A stretch of DNA of 64,000 nt from Takakia lepidozioides. Its lineage: Eukaryota > Streptophyta > Takakiopsida > Takakiales > Takakiaceae. The stretch lies in NCBI GenBank assembly GCA_030704615.1, contig CM060732.1, positions 45,055,053 through 45,119,052 of the forward strand, in the 5' to 3' direction. A program made the translations under genes and the position numbers. A model generated the notes under the pieces. That model was not told the DNA's origin, ran no database searches, and saw only the letters and a program-made list of their open reading frames with translations. The number at the start of each line of letters is the position of its first letter. Within the stretch, counting starts at the first letter, position 1. Positions 34,953 through 48,181 of this stretch are shown one piece after another.

Positions 34953-37900
34953 CTACGATGCAAAGACTCTAACAGTAGAGAAGCAGCTGTACCTCTTTTC
35001 AACTTCAAGTTTTCTCTCCAACGTTTTAACGACATGCTCCAAACTTCGCAGCCAGCGTGGTGTTCTCTGGATTACCGGAGTGCCTGATGGGTTGGAGCAT
35101 ACAAGCTGCAAAACTTTGATGGCCTTTGCAAATACCTCCTCCCTGCTTCTGCATTCAACAATCTTTATTGTATAAACAACTAAGAGAGTAGAAGTTCAAG
35201 AACTTTATAACGCACCTGGAAAGTCCAGACAGCTTATCCGCATGACGAAAAAAGCAGACCGCTAGGAAACCAGGCCTAGGCACAGACGATCGACCAGCTC
35301 GTGAAGGTAAGCTGTCAAGCATTTTAAAGAGAGAAGACTTGGTACCTGAACATTAGAAGCTGTTCAACGATGATGTTGATAGAGCCTGATGCCTCCAAGA
35401 TGCACAGAGCCAGATCAGAAAAGCGAGCAAGGTTTGCTAGAATAGAGAGCGCGTGCTTCACCACCTGCTCATGTGGCGGGCTGCGGTTGGTGGTCTGAAT
35501 CAGCTGCAGGAGCTTGGTAATGGCACCCCCTTCTGCCAATCGTTGGCAGCACTGCTTGGAGTGTTCAGTTGCTACATCTGCATTCCACACAATTCATACA
35601 ACAACATCACAAGCAAGACGAATCTGCACCCAACCTTTTTCTCCAACCGTAGGTGGGAGTGCCATAAATCTACTGCCTGTCCAGACTCTCATCAGGACTA
35701 AGTTTCTCGTTCCCACAACAACCTATATGCTACCTGGGAATTTGCGGCAGACCCCCTTCACTACTGATTTAAGAAGAGAACTCATTCTATCATCTATGTA
35801 GAGGCACAATCATGTAATCGTAATGGACAGTGATGAGATTTCAAGCTATACCGATAGTAGCACAAGTGTTAAGGATGCCGCTGACAGTCTTTTGGTTCAA
35901 TAACTGTGCCAGGGCCTCAGTAAGTCTATTGCACAACCGCTGGCTGTTCTCTACAGTTGCAGCTGTACTATGGATGCGACCGCGCAGCTGCTGCATTTGC
36001 GCATTTATGTAGCCCTGGCCTCTCCTCTGCTCATATCCCCTCCAGTGTGCCTGGTTCGCATATCATCTTGTTAGGATTTCTGCATTGAGGTGACGTTCTT
36101 TGTGACAGACTTGCGAATGCATGTAGAAATATAGTGGCACTAGGACTTACCTGGATGATGTACACACAGCGTATGGCATGTGCAAATGACTTACGTGCTT
36201 GCCAGCCACGAATATGCCGCTGGAGTACGATGGCAAACCTGCGTAGCCTCAAGAAAGTTATTCTGTGTATCTGTGCTTTAGCCCACTTTGATAATCGCTG
36301 ACCTGCCTCCAACTCGACTGCATTGTACACCCTCTTTGAGAAGCTTGCATCTAGTACAGAATTCACGGTCTCTTTATCCTCACATTGCTCTTCTGTCTCT
36401 TCTTTGGCAACTAGAGCAAGTGGTCTCTTTGTGGTTTCGTATTCGCTCCAGTGGGTTTGGATGGTACAGGCTGCAGAGGCTCGGAAAGACTGGGTCATTA
36501 TCATAGCAGATTTTGAGGCCTCTTGTTTAGCAAGCCAGCCCCGGAATAAAGCCTGGATTGCGCTAGCAGCCTCATGTTGCCTGTGAAGCCTTTGTCTGAC
36601 AATTATACCCCTTACGAACGCCTGCAGTTTCGTAATGGCAGATCTGCATTTCTTATATTTCTCCCTTTGAATGTGACTACGGTACCAACTCTGGATACAG
36701 AGTACTGATCTGATTTCCCGGGCCAGAGACTGCCTTACACAGTAACCACGCCACCTGGCTTGTATATGTATCACTGCTGCCCTGCAAACCATTACCCTTT
36801 GTCTCACCCGTTTACCGCGAGCAATTGCTTGGAACCTCGCAATTGAATTTCTGTACTCATTGTAAGCTCTTCTGTGGATAAAACCCCGACAACAACTCTG
36901 AATGACAATTGCAGCTGCTCTCCACTTGCTTAGTATCAGTCGCACATGATGCCCCCGCCAGCTTGCTTGGATCCTAAGAACAGAGTTACGGAGTCGGACA
37001 AACATTTTCCAAGCCAAAGCTCCTCGCCAATGTTGCTGGATCTTCTGCGCAGCCCTTCGTTGTAGTAAGAAATGCTTGCGCAGTTGGCAGGCTCTCCACC
37101 ATCCCTGCAGTGTTCTGACATGAACAAGTGTAGATTGGAACATTCTCCTTTGCACCCACCCTCGATAACGAGCTTGGATGAACATGGCTGCATTGTCCTC
37201 TTGCCTTCTGTGATTGTGAAGGGCCTGCTCGAAAGGATTCATGGGGATCAAATCTATGTTTGATTTTGTGCCAAAGAGGGCTGAGCAAAGATGGGCCACG
37301 TACATAATGACATTGCGCTCACAGGTACGTGAGTCACCATCCACCAAGTCAGCCAGCTCGAGCACCTGCTATGTTGAACAAAATAATGTTGGTGTCTGTA
37401 GTATGCAATTCATGTGGAACATAGTTCTAGCATGATCATTGCATTATCGAGCTCAATGAAAGGGCTGAATCACATTGCAGAAAAATTGCTAGGCACTAAA
37501 CTGCAGGCAAAAAGTAGGACAACTTTGAGTGACACTTTCAAGTCTCATTCAGTGACTGTCTAATGGTGGCCATGAATGCAACGTCTGGATAAAACCTGAG
37601 AATGCCAAACAACTCAATGACACTGGAAAAATAGAACAAGAAAGCACAAATCATGGTGAAGGATTGTTGACCTCTGGGATGCGTCCTAACATCTTGGCAA
37701 CCTCTTGCAGCATCTGGAAGTTGTGGGCAATTGCTTCTCTGTCTGCTGGAGTCATGGTCTCCCTCATTTGGAGAGACTGCCCATCCCAGCGCCCATGCTG
37801 TCCACTATTTTGGACTTCCTGAAGACACAATGTAAACACTTGATTCTTGGTGGAAAGGGTCTTGGGAATAACTTGCATATCTCACGTCTCCCCCTCCCCA

Positions 37901-40900
37901 GAAGTTCCTGACGTACTTGCAAAAATGACAAGTCATTGCCTCTTACTGGTTGCATGGTTTATGATCTGGAGTAGGTGAGAAAATATACCACAAGTACAAC
38001 CTACTTTACAGATCACATGGCCCTAAAGAAACCTACCATGTAGTTTGATACAGGCATTCTTGTGGGAAGAATCGCATGTCGGGGAAGATACAGAGGTAGG
38101 TAGAAGTTGACAATGTAACAAAGGGCTTGTGCATCTGCAAATGAAGAATCGAAGTTCTCCACCATCACCCCACCATAACTCGAGCAGACTGCCTGCACTC
38201 GATCACATCTGCAGCGGCTTTAAAATGGGAAGCTATCACAGATAGCCATTGCAGTTATATCTGGCAGAAACATTATCTCAAGAATGGGCAAAGTGCACAC
38301 ATAATTCCAATACACAAAATATCTGAAGAATGAACTGTGAGGAAGCACATTGTGTTCTTGCACAACTGTTTAAATTTTACCAAAGCCCAATCAGAGCACT
38401 GTGGCTGGGAATCCATGAGCTTCTGGCATCCAAACAGTTGTTGACTTGAGCAGCTCTACGCAAATAAATTAATGAAGTGTCCAAGGGAGATCAGAAGTCA
38501 GAACAGGGGACATGCCTGAGCCCAAGCCAACAGTAGGTCTAGCACAGCTTCTCCTCCTCCTATCTCCAAGCAAGGACCCTGCAAACAGCCGAAGTGCAAC
38601 CTTGAGATGACCATCTTGTAGTGTAATGGTGTCTCATTATGTGTCCTGAGCGACATGAGGAAATGTTGAGTGCGGCTTGGAAATAGAAAATATGCAGGGT
38701 GATAGGGGCTTTGGCAAGTAAGTAACTTCTCTGAAGATAGTTGATCTAGGGAGGAAAAGACCCTATATCATTCAAACTGACCAAAGAAAGAGAGGGGTAA
38801 CTTTCCCTAAATGATTGCAGAAGAACATCTCCACAGGCATGTCAATGACAATGTCGTAGTATAAAGGCTTTCAGAAGATACCAGAGCAAGACTGCCTGGG
38901 GAGCCTTGAACTTGGACTATTTCTTGCCACAGCTTTGATGGGTTTACCAACCGAGGTATCTGCATGCATGTGTCCCGTATTCAGTGCAGTATGGGCCCCT
39001 TATAATGGATCCGTCAATCCATTCATCTCTCTCTCTTTCTTTGAGCTCCACTTTCCTTCTATCAAGCTCTTTGAGCTTTGCACAGATGTTATAAAGTATC
39101 ATTTCATTTCTTTCTCTTTCTAGAGACTTCTCCTCAATGCATCTAATTGAAGAACAAAAATGCAAGGGAGGCCAAAGTGGTCAATGAGCTCATGTGTCTC
39201 TCTGTCTCTCTCTTTCATATACAGACACCTGCAAATGGAGGATGATACTCCAGAGCAGCGGCAACGTCTTGTCACGACACCCATCCACAATATGATCTGC
39301 AGTGATGGAGGCCCCCTTTTCATCCTGCAGAGGCACCCCAGCATGTGCCAGACTTTGCAAGGCTACCTTGCAGTTGTGCACACGTGTTTTCCTGACATGA
39401 CATGGCCACTTCATCTTCTGCATTCACAGACAACTCACATGCAATGATGGCAAAAGTTAAATTCATGAGAATACGGTGGCATGGAACTACTCTTTGTGTG
39501 CAGCTCTCTTCTGTCTTCTCTCCACGTATGTGCATGTCTCCATTATATGTAGCTGCCTCAATAGCTCCCTATCCCATCTTCTGCATCTGCCTACCTCCTC
39601 TATTCATCCTTGGCAATTCATCAGAATTCTGTCAATGTAGCAAAGACTTCCTGTTCCCTGGATTGAGAGGAGCGGACCCAAATTGCAAACATGCAGAAGG
39701 TCAGCGAGATGCCAAGAGGGCAGAGGTATAGGAAAGCACCGCAAGAACTGATAGATCCTCTGACATGAGCTGCGCCAGACGGCACAAACGGATACCATCC
39801 TGAAGGTCCTCAACCAAACTGTTCACTTCAAAGTTGTACTCACATAGAGGTGTCTGTGGCCCACCCACACATGCCCTTTGTTTTGTCAAAATCTCTCAAC
39901 ATCGTCATTGGAATCTCATTCCATGTCACCAGTTTAACAATGGGGGTAAAGGATTTCGAACTGTATCCAAGCAGTTGGTGATTTGGCGACCTATTCATGG
40001 ACTCATCCATCAGCAGTTCTAACTACTGACATCTCACCTGAATATGAGAGACATGGTATCCCAGTTTCCGAAGGTGTCCAATCAGATCCCCTTCTCCTTG
40101 CATGGCATCGGAGAGAAAATCTGTCATTCAGATTTGAAATACAGATCAAAACAACCTTGTAACTCTTTGCAGCACATTTAACCAGTTTACTAAGGGACCA
40201 AGTTCCACAAAATTTCTTGTTCTATGAGCTGGGCAGTTGCAAATTTTGTGAGGTAAAAATTGAACGAAAATCCACCTTCTTGTATGTGGAGACTCCATAC
40301 TTGAGGCTTTCTAGAAGCGTGTTCACTAGTTCATCATACAGAAAACCAGCCAAAGGGCTGACTGGATAGTTTGTATTCAGTTTGGACCATACCATACAGA
40401 TAGAGTACCCTCAAAAGTCATTAATCAACATTATTCAGTGCAAGAGGTTTAGTCAACAGTTTCAGATGAATGGTGAAGAAGACAAATAACCTTCCAGGGC
40501 CTGCCGGCTGGATTTTACTGAGGTGTTTGGCCGGAAAAGCAATGGGGAACCCCCATCCAAACCATCAATACCATGGGAACTGTGCAAAGCTGTTTGACTC
40601 TTGATCTTGTCAAGGACAAGTACAAGCAGAAAGAATCTTTTCAGAATAACTTTCCCCAATGCCTCTCCATACCCATTGCCATACAAACCTCCAATAGACC
40701 TACACACAATCAGCGTCAGTGATAAGATCCTTTCACTGGAAAATCATAGCAAACGATCATCTTCCATTCACCATCGATCTTTCAAAGTTTGAATTTAGGA
40801 GATAACAGAAAGTAAAGAGACAGGATATTGCCTTGGTTATATCAAAAACAATTTTGCTTAGCTGAGCTGAAACTAATTTTAGTTATCTTAATCATTGTGT

Positions 40901-43062
40901 AGTGCAATGAGCATTAAAATCTCACCAGCACTCAACTCTGAACAGATAGCATCCTGCGAAGCATGAACTTACCTGTTGGAGGCATAGAACTTGGCAAGGT
41001 GAACGTCTGCCAGGAAGTTCCGTTCTAGTAGGACTTCCAACAGGGCATACTCAGAACTCTGGCTTCCCTTGCTTACCCCTCCACAGTGATCACTTGTGGG
41101 CAGTTTATCCTTGCCAAGAAGGGCAGCGCAACCAAGAACTACAACCAATCCGAGACGGAGCCATGAAGGATTGTAGTTCAACAGAACCTCCATGGCCTTT
41201 TGACGCAATGCGACATCTGTCAGAATTGCACAGTTGGCCTTCATCCTCACTCTGCCATCATCTATGTGCTGCACATGCATTGGACCAACAGAGCATTTTA
41301 CTGCTCCACAATGGGACAAGGGGTATGATTCACAGCGAGATACACCGCATTATTGGCAAATTTCTTTTGACTCATGACATAAGGCAGTTTGCGATGGTTG
41401 GCTGCAGATGCTGGCATCTTGCATGATCATGAATGCCACAAAGTTCAAAGTATACCAACAGCAATCACTACACTAATGTAACGATTGGTAATGCCCCACC
41501 TTGGCCAGCTGCATCATGGTTGAAACAATTTCATCACTCTTGGAGGGCTCCAAATGTACATTGAGGCGACCTTGCAGCTCTGATGCACTGCAGATATGGC
41601 TTATATGGTTCTCTGGAGTGTGCCCTAAAATGATGCTGTCCTGGTTATCTTTCTGCCTTCTGCAAGTGCTGATGCTGGCCAGATGACCTTTGGCCGATGT
41701 TCCCCTTTTCTTGTGTGTGTGTGGGTGGGGTGTTTGACTACCACCTTCATGTGTAGAAGCCATATCAGCACATGCACGAAATTGATTTCATGGCAATGGA
41801 CTAAGAATCTATCAACAGGCTAAAGCAAATATATAACGTTCATTGAAATCAGTTGCAAAACAAGTACATTCTGTCAGGCCTGAAGTCAATGTAGAGGTTC
41901 CAGTTACAGCAGATGCTCTCTCAAAGACATGAATCGCAAGGCCACCTCAAACTCAAAATCCAGGAACAGCCCTAACACTTTTCTGATTTATCAAACGCAC
42001 AAATGAACTGTCACCGTATTATTCTCTATTAGCAAGCCAACAGTATGTCTGTCCCTTGACTGTTTGACATATAGCTACCCAAGTTAACTTTAGGACGTTG
42101 TATGGTGTTCTATGCTCTGTCTGAGTGGGTGCCTTCGACATTGTTTCCAGGAGGTCTGTAGGTATCAGCAAAATGTTTGAGGGGGATACATGCGTTTTAT
42201 GGTCTTCTCTTGAAAGATAGAGAAGGCTTCCCTTGCGTGACAGGTGATTCGTACCTGGAAATGCTTTGATTGCACACCTGCCACGCGAGGTGCTCTCATG
42301 TTCCACTGAAAGTGACGCAAAAGCCAAACTGGTGCTGACAGATGGATCCCCGTGCGACCCAGTAAGTGACCTAGTGCTAGCCTCCACGGTTGCGGCATCC
42401 ATGCCCACGGTCAAGATTCCTGAGTTGGGAGACATGGGTTGCTTTAGCAAGTGGTTTAACCAAGCAGCGTAAGCCCTCTCTTGCCGGTCCATCCAAAGCT
42501 CCCACTTGGCCTTTGCTATACGTGAAGCTTGTAATTCCTGGCTCTCCAACAAACGCAATTGTAGGGATGCCTGCAATTTCATCTTCCTCCCCGACATGGG
42601 TGGGCGTGCCCTCCGTTGGGAGGCAGGTGTCTGAAAGCCACCTCCCATAACACCACCCATAGAGCCAGGCACTCTCAATGGGGTTCTCTCGCCATCAATG
42701 GGGGACAGTCCACCTCTGCTGATGCGTTTGGGAGTGGAAAAGAACTGGGCAAGTCCGAAACCAGGTTTGCCAATTGTACTCATCGGAGACTCTGAACCAA
42801 GTGAAAATCCCCTGCTGCTGAAGAGGGATTCCGCCTGGAAGCCTCGACTTAGCAATTGTTGCTTTATCTTTCCCCGATCATTGCCAGATTTACAGCTAAC
42901 AGGCTCGAGTCTGAGAAGCGATCTTGTCTTGGTACTAGCTCTTCCATCAGGGGTAGTTATTACAAGCGGGCTCTGAAAGCCGTCGTTGAAGATTACTCTA
43001 CCTGGCTCACTGGTCTCTACTCCCTTCCTCGGTGTCGCACAATTCTCCGTCTCGTCTTCCAT
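34953..43062 (-). CDS. ASPM-like IQ/calponin-homology protein (14 exons)
   Basis: Plant relative of ASPM/Asp, a calmodulin-binding protein that acts at spindle and phragmoplast microtubule minus ends. Exons (high to low): 43062-42255, 41744-41500, 41268-40973, 40699-40491, 40120-40038, 39853-39740, 39417-39229, 38578-38516, 38192-38037, 37818-37672, 37365-36151, 36026-35852, 35577-35346, 35148-34953. All phases fit, giving 1,375 codons plus TAG. The N-terminus is basic and Ser/Gly-rich with a coiled ARIAKAKWELWMDRQERAY segment. Next come the ASPM core (KANCAILTDVALRQKAM, YNPSWLRLGL), two calponin-homology parts (DGIRLCRLAQLM; NCKVALQSLAHAGVPL) and about 13 IQ motifs in one large exon (for example AAMFIQARYRGWVQRR). 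An armadillo-like tail (HALSILANLARFSDLALCI) follows. Intron 8 needs a GC-AG junction. The start is ATG 43062; TTG lies upstream in frame. The exon 1/2 junction is the least certain. Confidence 0.92.
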
Positions 43063-43084
43063 TGCTTTCAGGCCCGTAATCAAC

Positions 43085-43135
43085 TTACTCTCTCCCTAAA
43101 TTCCCGACGCGCACCTCAATGCGAGCACCATCCAT
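43085..43135 (-). promoter_or_regulatory. Upstream ORF before the ASPM-like start
   Basis: ATG at 43,135 opens a 16-codon frame (MDGARIEVRVGNLGRE) ending in TAA, 22 bases before the main ATG. A second, overlapping ATG starts at 43,131. If these bases are in the mRNA, they could lower translation of the main frame. The transcription start is unknown. Confidence 0.4.
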
Positions 43136-43729
43136 GAAGTCAATCAGGACCCAGCAAAAACCGAAGGCCGAAATCAAGTAATGCACACAATGCGTAATGG
43201 ATTTGGAAGGATTTGAATCAGGGGCGTGGGAAGAAACGCTGGAGAATTCAGACAATCGGGTTGCGGAATCTAAATCTATTGGCGGTCAAGTGGAATACAT
43301 CGTCGCACATCATACTATCAAAACCTCACCCTCCCGGGCAATCCAGCAAGCAGGAAGTTCAAAATAGCAAATGAGTGCACAACGCAGCACGGCAGACACT
43401 ACATCTGAGCCCTAAATCCTGGCAAGCTCCAAGTGTGAAGAAATCAGAAGCCGCCATCTGCACTAAGTTATGGTAGAGTGCAGAGTGCAGAGTGTGAGAT
43501 GGTCCCGTCCGGACGTTCGGACAGTCCCGTTTGGAATTCAAACAGTGGCGGCACTACAGTTTCATCCATCAACTGCATCCGCCCATCATTCGTCCTTATC
43601 TCTTCCTCATCCATCCGTCACCACCTGTCGTGCTCCTATACGCGGCAGGAAATAAAAAACAAACACGGCCGCTTTTGGTCTGATGGGTGTGCATGAGAGG
43701 TCATGAGTTCAATCCAGGGTTTCAATGGC

Positions 43730-44560
43730 TACAAGGGTTACAGAAGCTCACATGGGATGGGGTGACACGATACAGGGTTACAGAGGGTGACATGAGCTAG
43801 GGTTGCAAGGATCGGGTTACACTTTTTGGCTTACATACAGCGGAGTTACACAGTTTAGGCTTACACGAGTTTGAGTTATAACGGTTTTGGTTACATGGGT
43901 GGAGGTTACACGGTTGGGGTTACACGTTGCGGGTTTTTGGGTTACACTGGTCGGGGTTACACGGTCACGAATACATGAGCCGGGGTTACATTTTTTGGGT
44001 TACATGAGTGGAGGTTACAATACATGAGCTGGGGTTACATGATGAGAGGTTACACAGTAGGGGTTTACATGGCTGGGGATTACATGGTCTTGGTTACGTG
44101 ATCCAGGGTTACAGAGGGTTACTAGAGGGTCGCATGGGGCGATGTGACGATGTGACACTATGCAGGGTTACACTGGATGTCATTGGGTGTCATAGGATTA
44201 CATGGCGGGGGTTACACGGTCGGTTGCATGTGGCAATGTTTACATTGAAAGGGTTAGATGGGGTGGGGTTTACAGGGAATGGTGGGCTGGTGGAACTGCC
44301 AATGGGGGTTACACTGCGGGTTACATGAGCCGGGGCTACATAAAGTGACATGGGGCGGGGTTACACTTTACGGGTTACATGGGTGGGGGTACACATCACA
44401 TGGGGCGGAGCGGAGTTACAGGATGTACGGTTACATGGGTGACAGAAGCTGGGGTTACATGAAGCGGGTTACATGTAGCGGGGGGTTACAGGGGCTGACA
44501 TGCAGCGGGTTACATGGTGTGTCACGAGAGATGGGGTTGCGTGTGAGTCGGGTTACAGGG
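43730..44560 (+). repeat. Degenerate GGGTTACA minisatellite
   Basis: Roughly 45 loose copies of GGGTTACA/GGTTACATGGG occur on the plus strand, all in one orientation, often with short GGGGC or AGCTG inserts. The unit recalls a telomere repeat (TTTAGGG) with an extra A/C but is not one. It lies just upstream of the COR413 gene. Frames through it encode Gly/Trp/Thr-rich peptides and are not genes. Confidence 0.85.
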
Positions 44561-44930
44561 AGCTGACTGGCTGGTGGAACTGGCGGACAGGTGTCGCCGG
44601 GCGACGACGCCGATGGCACGAGAGCGGGGGTGGGGAGGATTTGACCGAGCCCTGCCGGCTGATGGCTGCCGGAGCCGGAAGACCGGCGGTACGGAGTGCC
44701 ACGCGCTCGTTCCTTACGTCGTCCCTGTTTTCCGCTCTTAGAATACTGCCACGCGTTGGGGTCCAGGCTGGCCGCTGGCGAGAGCGAGGGCTGTTTTGCT
44801 CAGACTCTTAGTGAGCTCACGTTGTGCTCTAACTCAGTGTGAGCTCACAAGCCTCAGATTGTGTGAGCGCTGAGCAGAGATCAGTTGCTTAGAGGGTCTG
44901 GGAGGCTTGGGGCTCAGCAATCGAGTGAGA

Positions 44931-46495
44931 ATGGTGGGTCAGCGAGGAATTGGACTGGATGTGATGGACTCGCAATCTGGTGTGGAGGAGATGGCTATGG
45001 ATATGAAAGCATTGGGCGTTGCGTTCCACAGCTTGGCAGTACATGCAACTGCTGCCCTTAGTGCCGGATTCGGCCTCGGGACAATCTTCCAGTGGCTTGC
45101 AGTCATTGCTGCTGTGTAAGGACTTCTCTTCTCTTACCCTGCCAGATGTAGCTGGTTGCGTTGTCTTTGTGTTGAGGGGGACTGCGTGGTGGAGAGCGGG
45201 GAGGGAGCTCTTAGGTGAGCATGATTCTTAGGGAGAAGGTGGGCTAATAGTCTGGAAGCAAGAGCAAGTGTTTGATGATCAATGAAAGCCTGGGATTTCT
45301 GTGAATGACAAGGCTACATTTGTGGTCTCCGTCTCAAACTCGATCTTTTGATGTGTCCCCGCGCTATGCAGGTATTTGTTGATTCTGGATAGGACAAACT
45401 GGCGGACCAACCTGCTGACGGCCCTGCTAGTGCCATACATTGCTCTTAACATGCCAGGTCTCGTGTTCGGTTGGCTACGGTATGTGTTAACTCTTGTCCA
45501 CATACCATGAGATGCTTTCTGATGTAGCTGCACATGTCCTGATGTTGAGGTGACTGAGATGATAGATCTATAGTGCAAATTTATTTTCCCTTGATAACAA
45601 TCTCCATCAGCTATCTGGTACGCAGAGGAGGTGAATACAACTGTCTTTGGAGTAGGAAAGCATGACGTTGGGAGGTGGAGCTTGTTTTAGTGAATTTCGT
45701 TTCAGTAATAAACATGTGTCACTCAAACATTCTCATTGTGGTTGAGTTAGGAGCAGAAACTGACTCCCGGTGTTTGTGAAGTGGCGAGGTTGGGGCCTGG
45801 ATTGCCTTCGTTGCAGTTATCGTCCGCCTTTTCTTTGCATCCACATTCCCTCAAACTATCCATGGTATGTTACAGGTTGCATTAAACAGTTCTTGTAGCA
45901 CGCAGTGTTGGCATTTCACTTACCATCACATGAATTGCAGCAGGTATTAGGTGTGAAGCACGTCATGAGCCAGATGGTTGATATGCCCATCTGTGAGCAG
46001 TTGGCTGTAGCAAGACTTGTCAGGGTGTTGGGTTCTATGAAATGCAATGGCTGTTAGCTTAGACCTCTTGCTGTAAAAGAGGAAGCTGAAGTCTAAGGGC
46101 GAGAGCCTTGGCAATGATTTTGTAGGCGACATTCAGAAGGGTTACAGGGCAAGAGCATTCTCCTGCATGTAGGTGGGCCTTAAAGTATTAGTACAATGCC
46201 CAACTTGTTTTCATCCGAATAATTCTGTTTTTCTCTCGCTGTATGCGCAGGTGACTTGGAGCTACCTGCAGCTGTGATATTATTGATTAAGACTGCCCCC
46301 AGTCTTGTTTCTGTCAGTGTCCGGGACAGCATCTTTGGTGACATCATTAGTCTCATAATTGGAGCTTACCTTCTGTACCAACACCTGTCAGAGGCTGGAG
46401 GTTTCCGGCGTGCCTTAGGAGAACCCAAGGGTGTCTCTCACACTATTGGAATCCTTCTCTTGTTTATTGCACCTCTGTATTCACTCATCATCTGA
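44931..46495 (+). CDS. COR413 plasma-membrane-type cold-regulated protein (4 exons)
   Basis: Small multi-pass membrane protein of the plant COR413 family, linked to cold and drought responses; the molecular role is not settled. Exons 44931-45115, 45372-45479, 45782-45864 and 46251-46495 join in phase to 206 codons plus TGA, the usual size. Family hallmarks: DRTNWRTNLLTALLVPYIAL with NMPGLVFGWLRGEVGAWIAF, then FFASTFPQTIHGDLELPAAV, SLIIGAYLLYQHLSEAGGF and a final hydrophobic IGILLLFIAPLYSLII. About five to six membrane helices are expected. No plastid signal is visible, which favours the plasma-membrane (PM) branch over the inner-envelope (IM) branch. The start ATG at 44,931 is preferred to an in-frame TTG at 44,907. 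Confidence 0.93.
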
Positions 46496-48181
46496 TATCC
46501 TAGTGCTGCAGATAAAGAGGCCAACACATGTATTTGAGGGGGAAACCAATTTGGTTGTGCTTGTTCATCTGGGGTTGGTTTTCCTCTCACAGTAGCTTTT
46601 TCTGCTCACCATAATAGCAAGACAGAGACCTGTTCCTGTGAAGGTGACTGACTGTTTCAGTACCCAGATTCTCTCTTGGGTGTAAAAAGGAATAAAGTTG
46701 TGGAGGCATCTTTTTACCCATCCTTGAAAGCGAAGAACAGAAACACCCGAGGAGTCATTGTAAGCAATCATATCGTGGCTGAGATTAATTAATTTCACCA
46801 GAAAGCTTCAAGGACACGCCCCCTGGTACATCAGCATATGAATGATGTGAGGTTTATCACTGAGAGATCAGTCATGCTGTAACATGGTGCATTTGTGTGT
46901 CATCTCTCGCAATGGGTCTCTAGTTCATACTGATATTTTAGGATTAAAGACCAGCTTGCTCCAGACACTGACTCCAGTGCAAGGGGCAATGCCCTTCCAT
47001 TTTCTGAAAACCTACACAGGAATGATGCATGTTGCTGAAGCCGGCATCTGCTATGATGTCTCACATTTGTCCATAGGTGGAAGCCTTGAGAAAAGAATTC
47101 AACTTCTTGCCCCACCCTTGCCTCGTTTTGTGTTGTGGTTTGGAGAGAGATGTCACCAACAACATGCTTCAGGAAGAGATAAGGAGGTAATGTGGGAGTT
47201 GCATTCATGTGACTTAAAGAGCTATGGCGACAATGCCGAGGGCTGATGGCTTCATGGGAAATGTTGCTGGGAGGGTGGGATAATTGTAGCATCTTCCATC
47301 CCTGCATCTATAGGACCATCCAAATTACAAATCTTTTTGACAAACATCTCTGTTTACACGAGCTTCAGTATTTTAGGAATGTATGTGCACATCATTGGTT
47401 ACTGCATGAAGCAAGACAGTACACACAACAACCCTCATGAGAGAAGACAGATCCACTAAAAATTGTCTGATTTGATTGAAATGTCAATTTGGTGCAGATT
47501 GTGAAGTCTAAGGTTCTCACCAAGTCTGAAAGCTTTCACACCTCACCTAAATAGCACATCTAAGAAATATACAGACAGACTGCTTCAATCTCCAGGTCAC
47601 AAATTGAGACAGATCATACACCTGACTAAAATGCACCCCATAACTGCACCAAAGTTGGGAAAGCTGAAGATGGGAAAGCTTGGTGCAGATGAAAACCTTG
47701 GCAAATTGGTTATAGAATACAAGTAGAATCAAAGACATGAGCTTTACTGGATTAGAAACTATTTCGAAACTGGCATCACTAGCTGCTACTTGTATAAAGG
47801 CAAGCAATTCCTGAGGATCATCGCTAGTTTCTCCTTCAGATCCTTGACTTATCAAATGACAACAACTTCAGCCAATGATAATGAAATCCGGGAAGACCTC
47901 TTCGAAGCTTCCCGATCATATCCAATTTCTAAAGCTCTCAATGCCTGTTGACAGTTTTCCTGGATGCTGAACGCTCACTCTTTTGGCTCCGTGACAAGAC
48001 TCGGAAATGGGGCTCTCCCCAGCTATACATACTGTGTGCTACAATGAGTTAGTTTTGAGAGATTCAGAGAAAACTGGATCGAGTAACTACAACGCCAAGC
48101 ACGCTGCTGGTCGGTCTATAACCTTCTAAGGAAAGAACTGCGCAAAGGATCGCTGCTACGTGCCCCACCATCAAAAGGACC
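46496..48181. other. Convergent intergenic region between COR413 and DUF1685 genes
   Basis: Holds the 3' ends of two genes pointing at each other. I see no further coding exon with a recognisable motif. The 3' untranslated borders cannot be set from sequence alone. Confidence 0.5.

Noticed and set aside
44008-44811. Gly/Trp/Thr-rich frames
   Set aside because: Produced by the GGGTTACA minisatellite; composition follows the repeat unit.
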